Positions 8,570 through 18,501 of a stretch of 64,000 nt of DNA are shown piece after piece; position 1 is the first letter of the stretch; each line of letters opens with the position of its first letter. Below the pieces are notes generated by a model that saw nothing but the letters and a program-made list of their open reading frames with translations, searched no databases and had not been told where the DNA came from. This stretch comes from an uncultured Vicinamibacterales bacterium (lineage in GTDB: Bacteria > Acidobacteriota > Vicinamibacteria > Vicinamibacterales > UBA8438): the NCBI GenBank assembly GCA_958295905.1, contig OY282382.1:2504001-2568000 (forward strand), given 5' to 3'. Made by a program: the position numbers and the translations under genes.

Positions 8570-9823
8570 GTGATTTCCGGCATTCGCGGCACGCGGGACA
8601 TCCTGCCCGACGAGGTGGGGCGGTGGCGGCGCGTCGAGCGCGCGGCGGTGGAGGTGTGCGCGCGCTACGGTTACGTCGAGGTGCGGACCCCGGTCATCGA
8701 GCGCGAGGAGCTGTTCGCGAAGGGGACCGGCGCGTCGACGGACATCGTGCAGAAGGAGATGTACGCGTTCACCGACAAGGGCGGCGAGCGCATCACCTTG
8801 CGCCCCGAGGCGACCCCCAGCCTCGTCCGCGCCTTCGTAGAACATGGTCTGGAGCAGGCCCTGCCGTTCGCCAAGCTGTACAGCCTGGGACCGATGTTCC
8901 GCTACGAACGCCCGCAGAAGGGCCGCTACCGGCAGTTCCACCAACTCGACGTCGAGGTGTTCGGCATCGCCGATCCGGCCATCGACGGGGAAGTGATCGA
9001 GATGGCCTCGGCCTTCGTGGACGAGCTCGGTCTCGAGGGCGCCGAGCTCGTCATCAACTCCGTCGGGTGCCACGCCTGCCGGCCCGCGTTCGGTGCGGCG
9101 CTGCTGGCCGCCCTCGGCGGGCGGGTGTCCGACCTGTGCGCCGACTGCCGCCGCCGGGCGGAGACGAACCCGTTGCGGATCTTCGACTGCAAGGCGCCGG
9201 CCGACCAGCCGATCATCGACGCGCTGCCGCATTCGGAAGACTATCTGTGCGACGCCTGCCGGGATCACTTCGTTGGCGTGCGGCGTCATCTGGACGCCTA
9301 CGGGCTGTCGTACCGGGTGTCGCACCGGCTGGTGCGCGGCCTCGACTACTACACGCGCACCACCTTCGAGATTCTCGGGGCCGGGCTCGGGGCGCAGAAC
9401 GCCCTGCTCGGGGGCGGGCGTTACGACGGCCTCGTGAAGCAGCTCGGCGGCCCCGAGCGGCCGGGCATCGGCTTCGCGGCGGGGCTCGAGCGGCTGGTGC
9501 TCGCGCTGCCCGAAGGGGCGGGCGGCGCCGAGCCGGTGGATGCCTTCGTGGTCGCCCTCGGCGACGCGGCGTGGGCGTCGGCCCGGGTGCTCGCCCGCGA
9601 CCTGCGCCGGGCCGGCCTGCGGGTGCTGATCGACTACGGGGGGCGTTCGTCGAAGTCGCAGATGAAGCGGGCCAACCGCAGCGGGGCCCGGCACATGCTG
9701 ATTCTCGGCGGGGACGAGCTGGCGGCGGGCGAGGTGACGGTCAAGGAGATGGACTCGAGCCGGCAGCGGCGGGTGGCCCGCGCGGCGGTCGCGTCGGCCC
9801 TCGCCCCGGGGAGCGCGCCGTGA
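8570..9823 (+). CDS. hisS: Histidine--tRNA ligase
   Basis: A 417-residue class II synthetase charging tRNA-His. It begins at GTG 8570 with the typical ISGIRGTRDILPDE lead. Motif 2 (MFRYERPQKGRYRQFHQLDVEVFG), the His-specific loop around LVRGLDYYTRTTFEI and motif 3 (GGGRYDGLV, GIGFAAGLERL) are all visible, followed by the anticodon-binding domain from about residue 325. The length is normal. It lies 40 bases after the carbonic anhydrase gene; a family A repeat follows its stop. Confidence 0.96.
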   Translation: MISGIRGTRDILPDEVGRWRRVERAAVEVCARYGYVEVRTPVIEREELFAKGTGASTDIVQKEMYAFTDKGGERITLRPEATPSLVRAFVEHGLEQALPFAKLYSLGPMFRYERPQKGRYRQFHQLDVEVFGIADPAIDGEVIEMASAFVDELGLEGAELVINSVGCHACRPAFGAALLAALGGRVSDLCADCRRRAETNPLRIFDCKAPADQPIIDALPHSEDYLCDACRDHFVGVRRHLDAYGLSYRVSHRLVRGLDYYTRTTFEILGAGLGAQNALLGGGRYDGLVKQLGGPERPGIGFAAGLERLVLALPEGAGGAEPVDAFVVALGDAAWASARVLARDLRRAGLRVLIDYGGRSSKSQMKRANRSGARHMLILGGDELAAGEVTVKEMDSSRQRRVARAAVASALAPGSAP

Positions 9824-9845
9824 AGCCGGGGGCTTGGCCGCAGCC

Positions 9846-9936
9846 AGGAGTCTGCGCCGTAGCGCGGCGCGGGTTCCCGGCGGGTTGGTTGGGGCGGCGA
9901 TCGGAGGCCGCAGCGCGACCTTGCGACGATTTCCGG
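9846..9936 (+). repeat. Dispersed element A, copy 1
   Basis: Head AGGAGTCTGCGCCGTAG followed by a GGGTTGGTTGG-type middle and a tail ending CGACGATTTCCGG. It sits 22 bases after the hisS stop. The 20-base segment around its upstream flank (TGAAGCCGGGGGCTTGGCC) recurs at 9983-10002, and another tail fragment occurs near 10059-10072, so 9824-10122 is a patchwork of family A pieces without a gene. Confidence 0.7.
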
Positions 9937-10122
9937 GTTGGCCGCCGTCATCGCAGCGTCACGGCCGCCCCGGAGAGCGCGTCGTGAAGCCGGGGGCTTG
10001 GCCACGGGCTCTCCGGCCGCCGGCGCCGCCGGGGTGATGACCGGCGCGGCCGTCCGGTGCGACGATTTCCGAAATGCAGGGCGCGGCGCGGTACGCCGGC
10101 GCCGGCGACAGGGTGTGAACCA

Positions 10123-11874
<1,752 letters not shown>

Positions 11875-11882
11875 AGTCCTCG

Positions 11883-12029
11883 GTGAGGGCTGTCGAGCTG
11901 GATGTTCGTGAAATCAAGACCGGCATGAAACAGGTCGCCACGCGCGCCTGGGGGCTCGGGGGAGTTCTCGGCGCAGCCGCGGTTGGTGCGGGTACCGCCT
12001 TGGCGGTCCTTCGATGCTTCACGCGGTAA
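11883..12029 (+). CDS. Possible small membrane protein
   Basis: A 48-codon frame from GTG 11883, eight bases after the aspS stop. It reads as a short charged amphipathic stretch (VELDVREIKTGMKQ) followed by one hydrophobic helix rich in Gly/Ala (LGGVLGAAAVGAGTALAVL) and ends RCFTR. The pattern resembles the coiled-coil plus helix layout of small holin-like or DUF1515-like proteins but no family can be named. It is too short to judge by codon use. The rest of 11875-12182 shows nothing else. Confidence 0.3.
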   Translation: MRAVELDVREIKTGMKQVATRAWGLGGVLGAAAVGAGTALAVLRCFTR

Positions 12030-12182
12030 CGCCCGATCTGTTCCGCGCGTTTTCGTCCCGGAAGCCCGGCTGCCCGGTCCCTGCGGGCGGTGCCGCCGGC
12101 GGCGGAATTCAAGCCGAGGCGCCGCCGTGGCCGGCGGGGCACTTGCCGTAGCGGGCCACTTGGTGCACGATCGCTGACGCAC

Positions 12183-13214
12183 GTGTCCGAAGAACCCAGC
12201 CCATCCGGCACGGCCGCGCGGATCGCCGTACCCGACGACGGGATCGAACAACTGTTCGGCGCCCACGACTCCCATCTCACGACGTTCGAGGAGCTATTCG
12301 GGGTGCGCGTCCGCACCGACGGCAACCACCTGCTGGTCGAGGGCGGGGCGGAGGCGGTCGAGGGGCTGGAGCGGACCGTCCGGCAGTTGTCGGGGCTGGT
12401 CGGCGACGGCTACCGGTTGTCGCCCGACGACGTGCGGCAGGCGGCCCGGCTCGTGATGCAGGATGCGTCGGTCCGGCTTCGCGACTACTTCGTCAAGACC
12501 ACCGTCAAGGCGTCGAGCAAGCGGCAGGTCGCCCCCAAGAGCCTGAACCAGCGGCGGTATCTCGAGGCCATCGATCGCCACGACGTGGTGTTCGGGGTCG
12601 GACCCGCGGGGACCGGGAAGACCTATCTGGCGATGGCCCAGGCGGTCGCCTACCTGTCCGCCAAGAAGGTCACCCGCATCATCCTCGCGCGTCCCGCCGT
12701 CGAGGCCGGCGAGCGTCTGGGATTCCTGCCGGGGGACCTGCAGGAGAAGGTGAACCCTTACCTGCGGCCGCTCTATGACGCGCTCTACGACATGCTCGAC
12801 CTCGATCGGGTCGATCGGCTGCTGGAGCGCCGGACCATCGAGATCGCGCCCCTCGCGTTCATGCGCGGGCGGACCCTCAACGACGCGTTCGTGATTCTCG
12901 ACGAGGCCCAGAACACCACCGCCGAGCAGATGAAGATGTTCCTCACCCGGCTGGGGTTCGGGTCGAAGGCGGTCGTCACCGGCGACGTCACCCAGATCGA
13001 TCTGCCGGCGGGGCGCGTGTCCGGCCTCGTCGAGGTCCTGCGGATCCTGGAGCGCGTGGACGGCATCGCGTTCACCCGGTTCGACGACCGCGACGTCGTG
13101 CGGCATCCGCTCGTGCGCAGGATCGTGAGGGCCTACGAGACGTGGGCCGAACGTCCCGCCGCGCCGGCCGCGGCGGCCCCGTCCCCGACGGGATCGTTCG
13201 ATCCGGCGCCATGA
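12183..13214 (+). CDS. PhoH family ATPase
   Basis: A 343-residue PhoH-like protein, an RNA-associated ATPase usually found upstream of ybeY. The GTG at 12183 yields a normal N-terminal KH-like region; then Walker A GPAGTGKT (residues 140-147), Walker B FVILDEAQNTT, and the conserved TGDVTQIDLP sensor segment. It leads the classical phoH-ybeY-corC-era operon here, with ybeY starting 16 bases downstream. The C-terminus has a short Ala/Pro tail typical of high-GC genomes. Confidence 0.93.
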   Translation: MSEEPSPSGTAARIAVPDDGIEQLFGAHDSHLTTFEELFGVRVRTDGNHLLVEGGAEAVEGLERTVRQLSGLVGDGYRLSPDDVRQAARLVMQDASVRLRDYFVKTTVKASSKRQVAPKSLNQRRYLEAIDRHDVVFGVGPAGTGKTYLAMAQAVAYLSAKKVTRIILARPAVEAGERLGFLPGDLQEKVNPYLRPLYDALYDMLDLDRVDRLLERRTIEIAPLAFMRGRTLNDAFVILDEAQNTTAEQMKMFLTRLGFGSKAVVTGDVTQIDLPAGRVSGLVEVLRILERVDGIAFTRFDDRDVVRHPLVRRIVRAYETWAERPAAPAAAAPSPTGSFDPAP

Positions 13215-13230
13215 GCCCGCTCGATCTCCC

Positions 13231-13728
13231 ATGACTGCGGACGACCCCGACCCGCGCCCCGCCCGACCGCCGGCCCGGCTGGAGGTGGTGGTGACGGACG
13301 GGCGCGGACGGCCCAGGGCGGCCGGCGATCTGCCGGCATGGCTTGCGGCGGCCGCGCCCCGGTCCGCGGCCGGCCTGGCCGTGGTCGCCCTGGTCTGCGA
13401 TCGAAAGATGCGCGATCTCAACCGCCGGTTCCGCGCCGTCGACGGGGTGACCGACGTGCTGTCCTTCCCGGCCGATACCGGCGGGGACGGGCCCGGCGCC
13501 GGGCCGGCCGGCGGCCCGCGGTGCCTGGGCGACATCGTGATCGCCACCGGCCGGGCGGCGCGGCAGGCGCGCGCGGCCGGGCTCACCGAAGCGCAGGAGT
13601 GGCGCCGCCTCGCCCTCCACGGCCTGCTGCACCTGCTGGGATACGACCACGAGCGGGACGATGGACGCATGCGGCGGCTGGAGCGGCGCCTTCAGCGCCG
13701 CGGCGGGTTGCCGGTGGACGGCTCATGA
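13231..13728 (+). CDS. ybeY: Endoribonuclease YbeY
   Basis: A 165-residue single-strand endoribonuclease acting in 16S rRNA 3'-end maturation and ribosome quality control. The metal site HGLLHLLGYDH is complete (His130, His134, His140), preceded by TDVLSFPAD and LGDIVIA. It carries a longer Ala/Arg-rich N-terminus than E. coli YbeY. Its stop overlaps the start of the next gene as ATGA at 13725-13728. Confidence 0.95.
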   Translation: MTADDPDPRPARPPARLEVVVTDGRGRPRAAGDLPAWLAAAAPRSAAGLAVVALVCDRKMRDLNRRFRAVDGVTDVLSFPADTGGDGPGAGPAGGPRCLGDIVIATGRAARQARAAGLTEAQEWRRLALHGLLHLLGYDHERDDGRMRRLERRLQRRGGLPVDGS

Positions 13729-14960
13729 TGCCCCTGGCGTTGTTCCTCCTGGGGTGCGCGGTGGTATACGTGGCGACCATCGAGTCGGCGCTGGGGGCGA
13801 TGGTCCGGCTGCCGGAGCGGCTGACGGCGGAGCGGGATGCCCGCACCGGGTCCCTGGTCACCCATCTCGAGGATCCCCTCCGGCTGTACGTGATCACCCG
13901 TCTGTTGCGCGGCGGCTTGTTCGCCGTCGCCGCCGTGATCCTGGCCCACCTGATCGGGGTGGCGACGCCCCGGGCGGCGGGCGTGCTGCTGTTGAGCATC
14001 GTGGGGTTCGTCCTCGTCTGCGAGCAGGTCGTGCCGTCCGCCCTGGCGCGGCGCAACGCCGGCCGGGTGCTCGAGCTGCTGCTGCCGTCGTTCGATCTGG
14101 CGCTCCGGGTCCTGGGGCCGGTGACCGGATGGCTGCTGCGTCTGGCGCGGCCGCCGCGCGGGCGGAGCGACGGGCGCGGCAACGGCGGGGCCGACCGTCC
14201 GTCGGGCGGGGACGGCGGGATCCGGGCGGAGGCCGTCGACACCGAGGAGCGGCGTCTGCTGCAGTCGGTGGTGGACTTCGGGGGGACGCTGGTGCGCGAG
14301 GTGATGACTCCGCGGCCGGACATCGTGGCGATTGCCCACGACGCGACGGTGGACGAGCTGCGGGCCCTGTTCGCGGCCGAGGAGTACTCCCGCATCCCGG
14401 TGTTCGAGAACGACCTCGACAACATCCTGGGCTTCGTCTTCGCCAAGGACCTGGTGAGCCTCGAGGGGGTCTCCGGCAGCTCTCCCATCGTCCCGCGCCT
14501 GCTGCGGCCGGCCTGCGTCGTGCCCGGGGGCAAGCGGGTGGCCGACCTCCTGCGCGAGCTGCAGCTCCGGCGCGCGCAGAGCGCCATGGTCGTCGACGAG
14601 TACGGGGGCACCGCGGGGATCGTGACCATCGAGGACCTGCTCGAGGAGATCGTGGGCGAGATCCGGGACGAGTACGACGGCGACGAGTCCGAGCCGGTCG
14701 TCGAGGAGCGCGGCGGGCGCTTCGTGTTCCTCGCCACGGTCGGGGTCGGCGAACTGGCCGAGCGCATGGGGGTGTCGATCGAGCGGGATGGTTTCGAGAC
14801 CGTGGGAGGCTACCTGCTGGCCCGGCTCGGACGGGTGCCGGCGGTCGGAGAGACCGTCGACGTGGACGACCTCGTCGTCGAGGTGCTCGAGGCCGAACGC
14901 CGGCGGGTGCGGAAGGTGCGGGTCAGCCGCCGGACGGCGGCGGAAACGGTCGAGGGTTAG
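13725..14960 (+). CDS. Hemolysin C/CorC family CBS-domain membrane protein
   Basis: A 411-residue protein: N-terminal DUF21 (CNNM) membrane domain with about three to four helices (LALFLLGCAVVYVATIES at the start, later LLLSIVGFVLVCEQVV), a low-complexity linker near residue 150, two CBS domains (VMTPRPDIVAI, SAMVVDEYGGTAGIVTIEDL) and a C-terminal CorC_HlyC domain. Family members are linked to magnesium/cobalt efflux or resistance. It is translationally coupled to ybeY by an ATGA overlap and followed two bases later by era. Confidence 0.92.
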   Translation: MMPLALFLLGCAVVYVATIESALGAMVRLPERLTAERDARTGSLVTHLEDPLRLYVITRLLRGGLFAVAAVILAHLIGVATPRAAGVLLLSIVGFVLVCEQVVPSALARRNAGRVLELLLPSFDLALRVLGPVTGWLLRLARPPRGRSDGRGNGGADRPSGGDGGIRAEAVDTEERRLLQSVVDFGGTLVREVMTPRPDIVAIAHDATVDELRALFAAEEYSRIPVFENDLDNILGFVFAKDLVSLEGVSGSSPIVPRLLRPACVVPGGKRVADLLRELQLRRAQSAMVVDEYGGTAGIVTIEDLLEEIVGEIRDEYDGDESEPVVEERGGRFVFLATVGVGELAERMGVSIERDGFETVGGYLLARLGRVPAVGETVDVDDLVVEVLEAERRRVRKVRVSRRTAAETVEG

Positions 14961-14962
14961 CC

Positions 14963-15889
14963 GTGCCGGAGACGGAGCAGCGGGTCGCGCGCACCGGGTT
15001 CGTGTCGTTGATCGGGCGCCCCAATGCGGGCAAGTCCACCCTCGTCAATCGGATCGTCGGCGCCAAGCTGGCCATCGTCTCCGACAAGCCGCAGACCACG
15101 CGAAACCGGATCCTGGCGGTCCGGAACTATACCGGGGAGACCGCGGCGCAGGTGGTCTTCGTGGACACCCCCGGCATTCACCGGCCGCTGCACCGGATGA
15201 ACGTGCGCATGGTCGACAGGGCCCTCGAGTCGATCGGGGAGGTGGATCTCATCGGGCTCGTGCGGGACGCCGCCGACAGTCTCGGCGCCGGCGACCGGTT
15301 CGTCATCGACGCCCTGGAGGAGGCGCCGGCGCCGGTGCTGCTGATCCTCAACAAGATCGACCTCATCGCGAAGCCGCGCCTGCTGCCGATCATCGACTGG
15401 TACCGCCGGCAGCGCGAGTTCGCGGCCGTCGTTCCGGTGTCGGCGGTGACCGGCGACGGGGTCGACATCCTCGAACGGGAGATCATCGGCCGGCTTCCCG
15501 CGGGCGAGCCGCTCTATCCCGACGACTATCTCACCGACCAGCCGGAGCGCCTGCTCGCGGCGGAGACGGTGCGCGAGAAGGTGTTGCGCCATACGCACGC
15601 GGAGCTGCCGTTCGTGACCGCGGTGGTCGTCGACCGCTTCGACGACGAGAGCGAGCCGGGACGGCTGCAACTGTTCTGCTCGATCCTGGTGGAACGCAGC
15701 TCCCAGAAACCGATCGTCATCGGCCCCGCCGGGGCGCGCATCCGGCAGATCGGAACCGAGGCCAGACAGGACCTCGAACGGTTCTTCGGCGCCTCGGTGT
15801 ATCTCGATCTGCACGTGAAGGTGAGGCCCGACTGGCGCGACAACGACCGGATTCTGGATCAGGCGGGCGTGGCGCCGACCGGGCAGTGA
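14963..15889 (+). CDS. era: GTPase Era
   Basis: A 308-residue essential GTPase that binds 16S rRNA during 30S assembly. G1 GRPNAGKST (residues 18-26), the G2 region with KPQTTRNRI, G3 DTPG, G4 NKID and a C-terminal KH domain with VIGPAGARIRQIG are visible. GTG 14963, two bases after the previous stop, is the start that gives the usual short lead. Last gene of the phoH-ybeY-corC-era operon. Confidence 0.96.
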   Translation: MPETEQRVARTGFVSLIGRPNAGKSTLVNRIVGAKLAIVSDKPQTTRNRILAVRNYTGETAAQVVFVDTPGIHRPLHRMNVRMVDRALESIGEVDLIGLVRDAADSLGAGDRFVIDALEEAPAPVLLILNKIDLIAKPRLLPIIDWYRRQREFAAVVPVSAVTGDGVDILEREIIGRLPAGEPLYPDDYLTDQPERLLAAETVREKVLRHTHAELPFVTAVVVDRFDDESEPGRLQLFCSILVERSSQKPIVIGPAGARIRQIGTEARQDLERFFGASVYLDLHVKVRPDWRDNDRILDQAGVAPTGQ

Positions 15890-15925
15890 TGCGGGACGAC
15901 ACGGGGCGCCGCGGACACCACGGGA

Positions 15926-16597
15926 TCAATCCCAGTAGAGATTGACGTCCGGCCGTTCCAGCCTGCGGGCCACGGCCCGGAGCGCCTTCACGCGCGGTTT
16001 ATGCTCCGGAATTCGACTTTCGTGCGTTTCCGCGAAGATATGGTTGATGCGCCTGAAGATGTCGGGTCTGTCGAAAAGGGCTTCGAGCAGATCGACCTCC
16101 GCACCCTCGATGTCGATCTTCAGCACCCCGATGTCTTCGTCGAGTTTTTCGAGATAGCCGATGAAGTCGACCTGTCGAACCTCGATGGCCCCGTCGTCGG
16201 TGACGTCATTCTTGCCGGCGATGATTGAGCTCGCTTGCGAATGGAAAACGGGGTCATCGTTGAATCGAGCATGCCGGTAGAGAAGAGAAGTGCCCTCCCC
16301 GGCGCCCGCCGCCGCCTTCTCGAGCGTGACGTTGTCGAGGTCCGCCACGTTGGCCTCAAGGGCTGCGTAGGTCCACGGGTCGGGCTCGAAGGCAATCACC
16401 CGTTTGGCGCTTGATGCCATTTTTCTGGTGAACTTGCCCAGATTCGCCCCCAGATCCAGGCACGTCATTCCTTCGGAGCCGTGCACCGCGTCTTCAAAGC
16501 CGCCTGTCCGGACCGTGTGCTTCCGTTCATAGCGGTGTCCCAACTCCCCGGGCAAATGGCGCAACAGCCTGTATTTGAACAACTTGCTCATTCGCAT
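15926..16597 (-). CDS. FkbM family SAM-dependent methyltransferase
   Basis: A 223-residue FkbM-type methyltransferase. The SAM-binding motif is CLDLGANLGKFTRKM near residue 45, followed by VIAFEPDPWTYAALEANV and the family's DIEGAEVDLLEAL segment with GVLKIDIEG. Such enzymes O-methylate sugars or polyketides, often in cell-surface polysaccharide loci, but no such locus is here. It is visibly poorer in GC and uses more AAA, GAA and ATT codons than its neighbours, hinting at transfer. It stands alone, convergent with era, with a family A repeat upstream. Confidence 0.85.
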   Translation of the reverse strand: MRMSKLFKYRLLRHLPGELGHRYERKHTVRTGGFEDAVHGSEGMTCLDLGANLGKFTRKMASSAKRVIAFEPDPWTYAALEANVADLDNVTLEKAAAGAGEGTSLLYRHARFNDDPVFHSQASSIIAGKNDVTDDGAIEVRQVDFIGYLEKLDEDIGVLKIDIEGAEVDLLEALFDRPDIFRRINHIFAETHESRIPEHKPRVKALRAVARRLERPDVNLYWD

Positions 16598-16633
16598 CCC
16601 GCTTTTGCGTTCCCGCGGGCGGGATCAACTAGC

Positions 16634-16735
16634 CCGGAAATCGTCGCCTGCGGCTCCGATTGCCGCCCAACCAACCCTCCAGGGAGTCGGCGCCTCCTTC
16701 GGGAGGCGGCGCCGTTCTACGGCGCAGACTCCTAG
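16634..16735 (-). repeat. Dispersed element A, copy 2
   Basis: Minus-orientated copy whose head TAGGAGTCTGCGCCGTAG starts with the TAG stop codon of the cytochrome gene at 16732-16734. It contains a perfect seven-pair hairpin (CGCCTCC / GGAGGCG) with a TTCG-containing loop, then the GGTTGGTTGGGCGGCAATCG middle and CGACGATTTCCGG tail. Confidence 0.75.
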
Positions 16736-17175
16736 CGGGCCAACCGCTCGGCGAGATTGCGCAGGAAGTTGACGACGTGCCAGATCTCCTCGTCGGTGAT
16801 GCGGCCCTCCCAGGCGTCCATGTCGTAGTTCGGAGGGACGCCGTTGCGAATCACCAGGTAGATGTCGCCGTCGCGGTCGCCGTGCGTCCACTCGTCGTCG
16901 ATCAGGTTCGCCGGCCTCGACCCCGGCGGCGCGGTCATGCCCTGGCCGTCGGCCTGTATGCCGTGGCACGAACGGCAGAAGCGGCCGTAGACCCGCAGGC
17001 CGGCCCTCACCGATTCCCGGGTCGCCTCGATCGGGTTCTCCGGCGCCTCGGCGGCGGCCTCCTGCCCGGGTTCGGCTGCGATCAGCGGGGCGGAATCGGC
17101 GGCCGTGAACAGGGTGAAGGCGAAAGCGAAAGCGGCCGGGACGGGCACGACTCGGGCAAGACTGGACAGGGTCAC
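16732..17175 (-). CDS. Exported class I cytochrome c
   Basis: A 147-residue monoheme cytochrome c with an N-terminal signal peptide (hydrophobic VVPVPAAFAFAFTLF, likely cut around residue 34). The heme motif CRSCH is near residue 67; the probable axial Met is in NYDMDAWEG, followed by the C-terminal helix ITDEEIWHVVNFLRN characteristic of the class. It would carry electrons in the periplasm. Its stop codon is the first triplet of a family A repeat. It is divergent from the second cytochrome gene at 17436 and may share a control region with it. Confidence 0.88.
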   Translation of the reverse strand: MTLSSLARVVPVPAAFAFAFTLFTAADSAPLIAAEPGQEAAAEAPENPIEATRESVRAGLRVYGRFCRSCHGIQADGQGMTAPPGSRPANLIDDEWTHGDRDGDIYLVIRNGVPPNYDMDAWEGRITDEEIWHVVNFLRNLAERLAR

Positions 17176-17261
17176 GCATCCTCCTCAATGTGGAAGTCTC
17201 ACCCCAGAGTTTATCAGCCCGTGGCGAAGTCCTCCGCTGCCTTCGAGCGGCGATGCCCCCT

Positions 17262-17345
17262 CGGCCGACCCCGGCGTAGGAATCGCGGCCTGGGCGTGGC
17301 GAATCTGGCAGCGACAGGGCGGTCGTCTCACAATCTGACGTGCGC
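17262..17345 (+). repeat. Dispersed element C, right-end fragment
   Basis: Matches the right part of element C at 5560-5650, including GGCGAATCTGGCAGCGACAG and the terminal GTCTCAC...TGACGTGC. The left end is missing or decayed. Confidence 0.55.
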
Positions 17346-17363
17346 CCCGGCGACGCTTCACGG

Positions 17364-17393
17364 TTGACCCGTTCGCCGGCGACGGGATACACT
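17364..17393 (+). promoter_or_regulatory. Sigma-70-type promoter upstream of cytochrome gene
   Basis: TTGACC (17364-17369), an 18-base spacer and TACACT (17388-17393). Transcription would start near 17400, leaving a leader of about 36 bases before the ATG at 17436, with a GGAGAG ribosome site. Confidence 0.6.
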
Positions 17394-17435
17394 GCCGGTT
17401 CTGACTCGGGCACATCCAATCGGAGAGATGAGCGA

Positions 17436-17993
17436 ATGCGTAGACTGAGCGTCTTCTTCATGGCGATCTTGCTGACCGCGGGCATGGCCGGGGCCCAGCC
17501 GACGGAGCCGCAGCCCTTCGGCGATCTGGCCGAGGTGATGCGCGGCATTCTCTTCCCCAACTCGAACCTGATCTTCGACGCGCAGACGAACAACCCCGAC
17601 GATCCGGTCGAGGCGGCCGGCGGCGAGTCCACCACCGAGCGCTTCGCGGGCATCTACACCGGGTGGGAGGCTCTCGAGAACGCGGCCGTCGCGCTTGTGG
17701 AGGCCGCCAACCTGATCGAGCTTCCGCGCCTGTGCGAGAACCTCGAGGACGACCCCGCGCGCAACGGCGCGCCGGCCCCGATCGAACGCGACGACTGGAA
17801 GCAGTACGTCGCGGGGCTGCGGGCGGCGGGCCAGACCGCCTACGAGTGGGCGCAGGCCCGCGTCTACGACGATTTCGACGTCATCATCATGACCGGCGAG
17901 ATCGCCGAGGCCTGCTCGAACTGCCACGGCGTCTACCGGGACAGCTACACCGATCCGCCCACCCCGCGCTGCACGCCCCCCGGCGCGAACTGA
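17436..17993 (+). CDS. Exported cytochrome c'-like heme protein
   Basis: A 185-residue secreted protein with a clear signal peptide (MRRLSVFFMAILLTAGMAGAQ, cut after Ala20 or so). The only heme motif, CSNCH, lies near the C-terminus within a helix (GEIAEACSNCHGVYRDSY). A C-terminal CxxCH after a helical body is the layout of cytochrome c' and related four-helix proteins, though the rest does not match a family firmly. ATG 17436 follows a GGAGAG ribosome site and a good promoter. The role may be in NO/O2 binding or electron transfer; this is inference. Confidence 0.7.
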   Translation: MRRLSVFFMAILLTAGMAGAQPTEPQPFGDLAEVMRGILFPNSNLIFDAQTNNPDDPVEAAGGESTTERFAGIYTGWEALENAAVALVEAANLIELPRLCENLEDDPARNGAPAPIERDDWKQYVAGLRAAGQTAYEWAQARVYDDFDVIIMTGEIAEACSNCHGVYRDSYTDPPTPRCTPPGAN

Positions 17994-18040
17994 GCGCGCC
18001 CGGTTTGCCCGCCGGCGGTGAAGCGCCGCCGTCGGGCGGC

Positions 18041-18063
18041 GAAGGCGAAAACGTCTCGCCTTC
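18041..18063 (+). terminator. Hairpin after cytochrome gene
   Basis: Perfect eight-pair stem GAAGGCGA / TCGCCTTC around a seven-base loop, 48 bases after the stop. No T-tract follows, so it may be a Rho-type or attenuating structure. The remainder of 18064-18400 contains only imperfect short repeats (TTCCGGTTGCCG-type) and no gene. Confidence 0.45.
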
Positions 18064-18406
18064 AAAGGCCAGGGCCGCTTGCGGTGGCGGGTCTACGCGT
18101 TCTGCGTTCTGCGTTCTGCCCCGTGACGACAGGCGGAGTCGTTCGCCCCCACCCCTGGTCATCGCGCTCGCTGCGTCCTGCCGACGCCACCCGCGGCGTC
18201 AGGGGCGTAGCCGGTTGCCGTTCCGGTCTTCCGGTTGCCGTACCCGCGCTTCCGCTGCTCCAGGTCCGTCGGCGCGGGTGCCGGCTCCACCGCGCAGAGC
18301 GCTTCGATCAACGCCGGATGCCTGGCCGCATCGTGCCGGTGACCCGGCGACGGGGCTGGCGCGCCGGCGCCGCGGGAGATCGAGGTAAGGGACCCGCCCG
18401 TCACTG

Positions 18407-18415
18407 TGCTAGACT
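18407..18415 (+). promoter_or_regulatory. Extended -10 promoter for mgtE
   Basis: TGC followed by TAGACT, an extended -10 arrangement. It would give a leader of about 80 bases before the mgtE ATG. No convincing M-box magnesium riboswitch is seen in that leader, which is too short for one. Confidence 0.4.
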
Positions 18416-18501
18416 GAAATGATCCCGATGCTGACCGTGGACCCTCCAGAGGAACCCGACTTGTCGCGGAAGGTCGCGACCGCCCCCCGGACGACGGGAC
18501 C

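Noticed and set aside
18018-18422. A 134-codon frame between the cytochrome and mgtE
   Set aside because: Starts inside the hairpin, extremely Arg-rich, no family resemblance; looks like non-coding GC-rich DNA.
18416-18501. Magnesium riboswitch (M-box) in the mgtE leader
   Set aside because: The leader after the likely promoter is only about 80 bases and no M-box-like helices are apparent.
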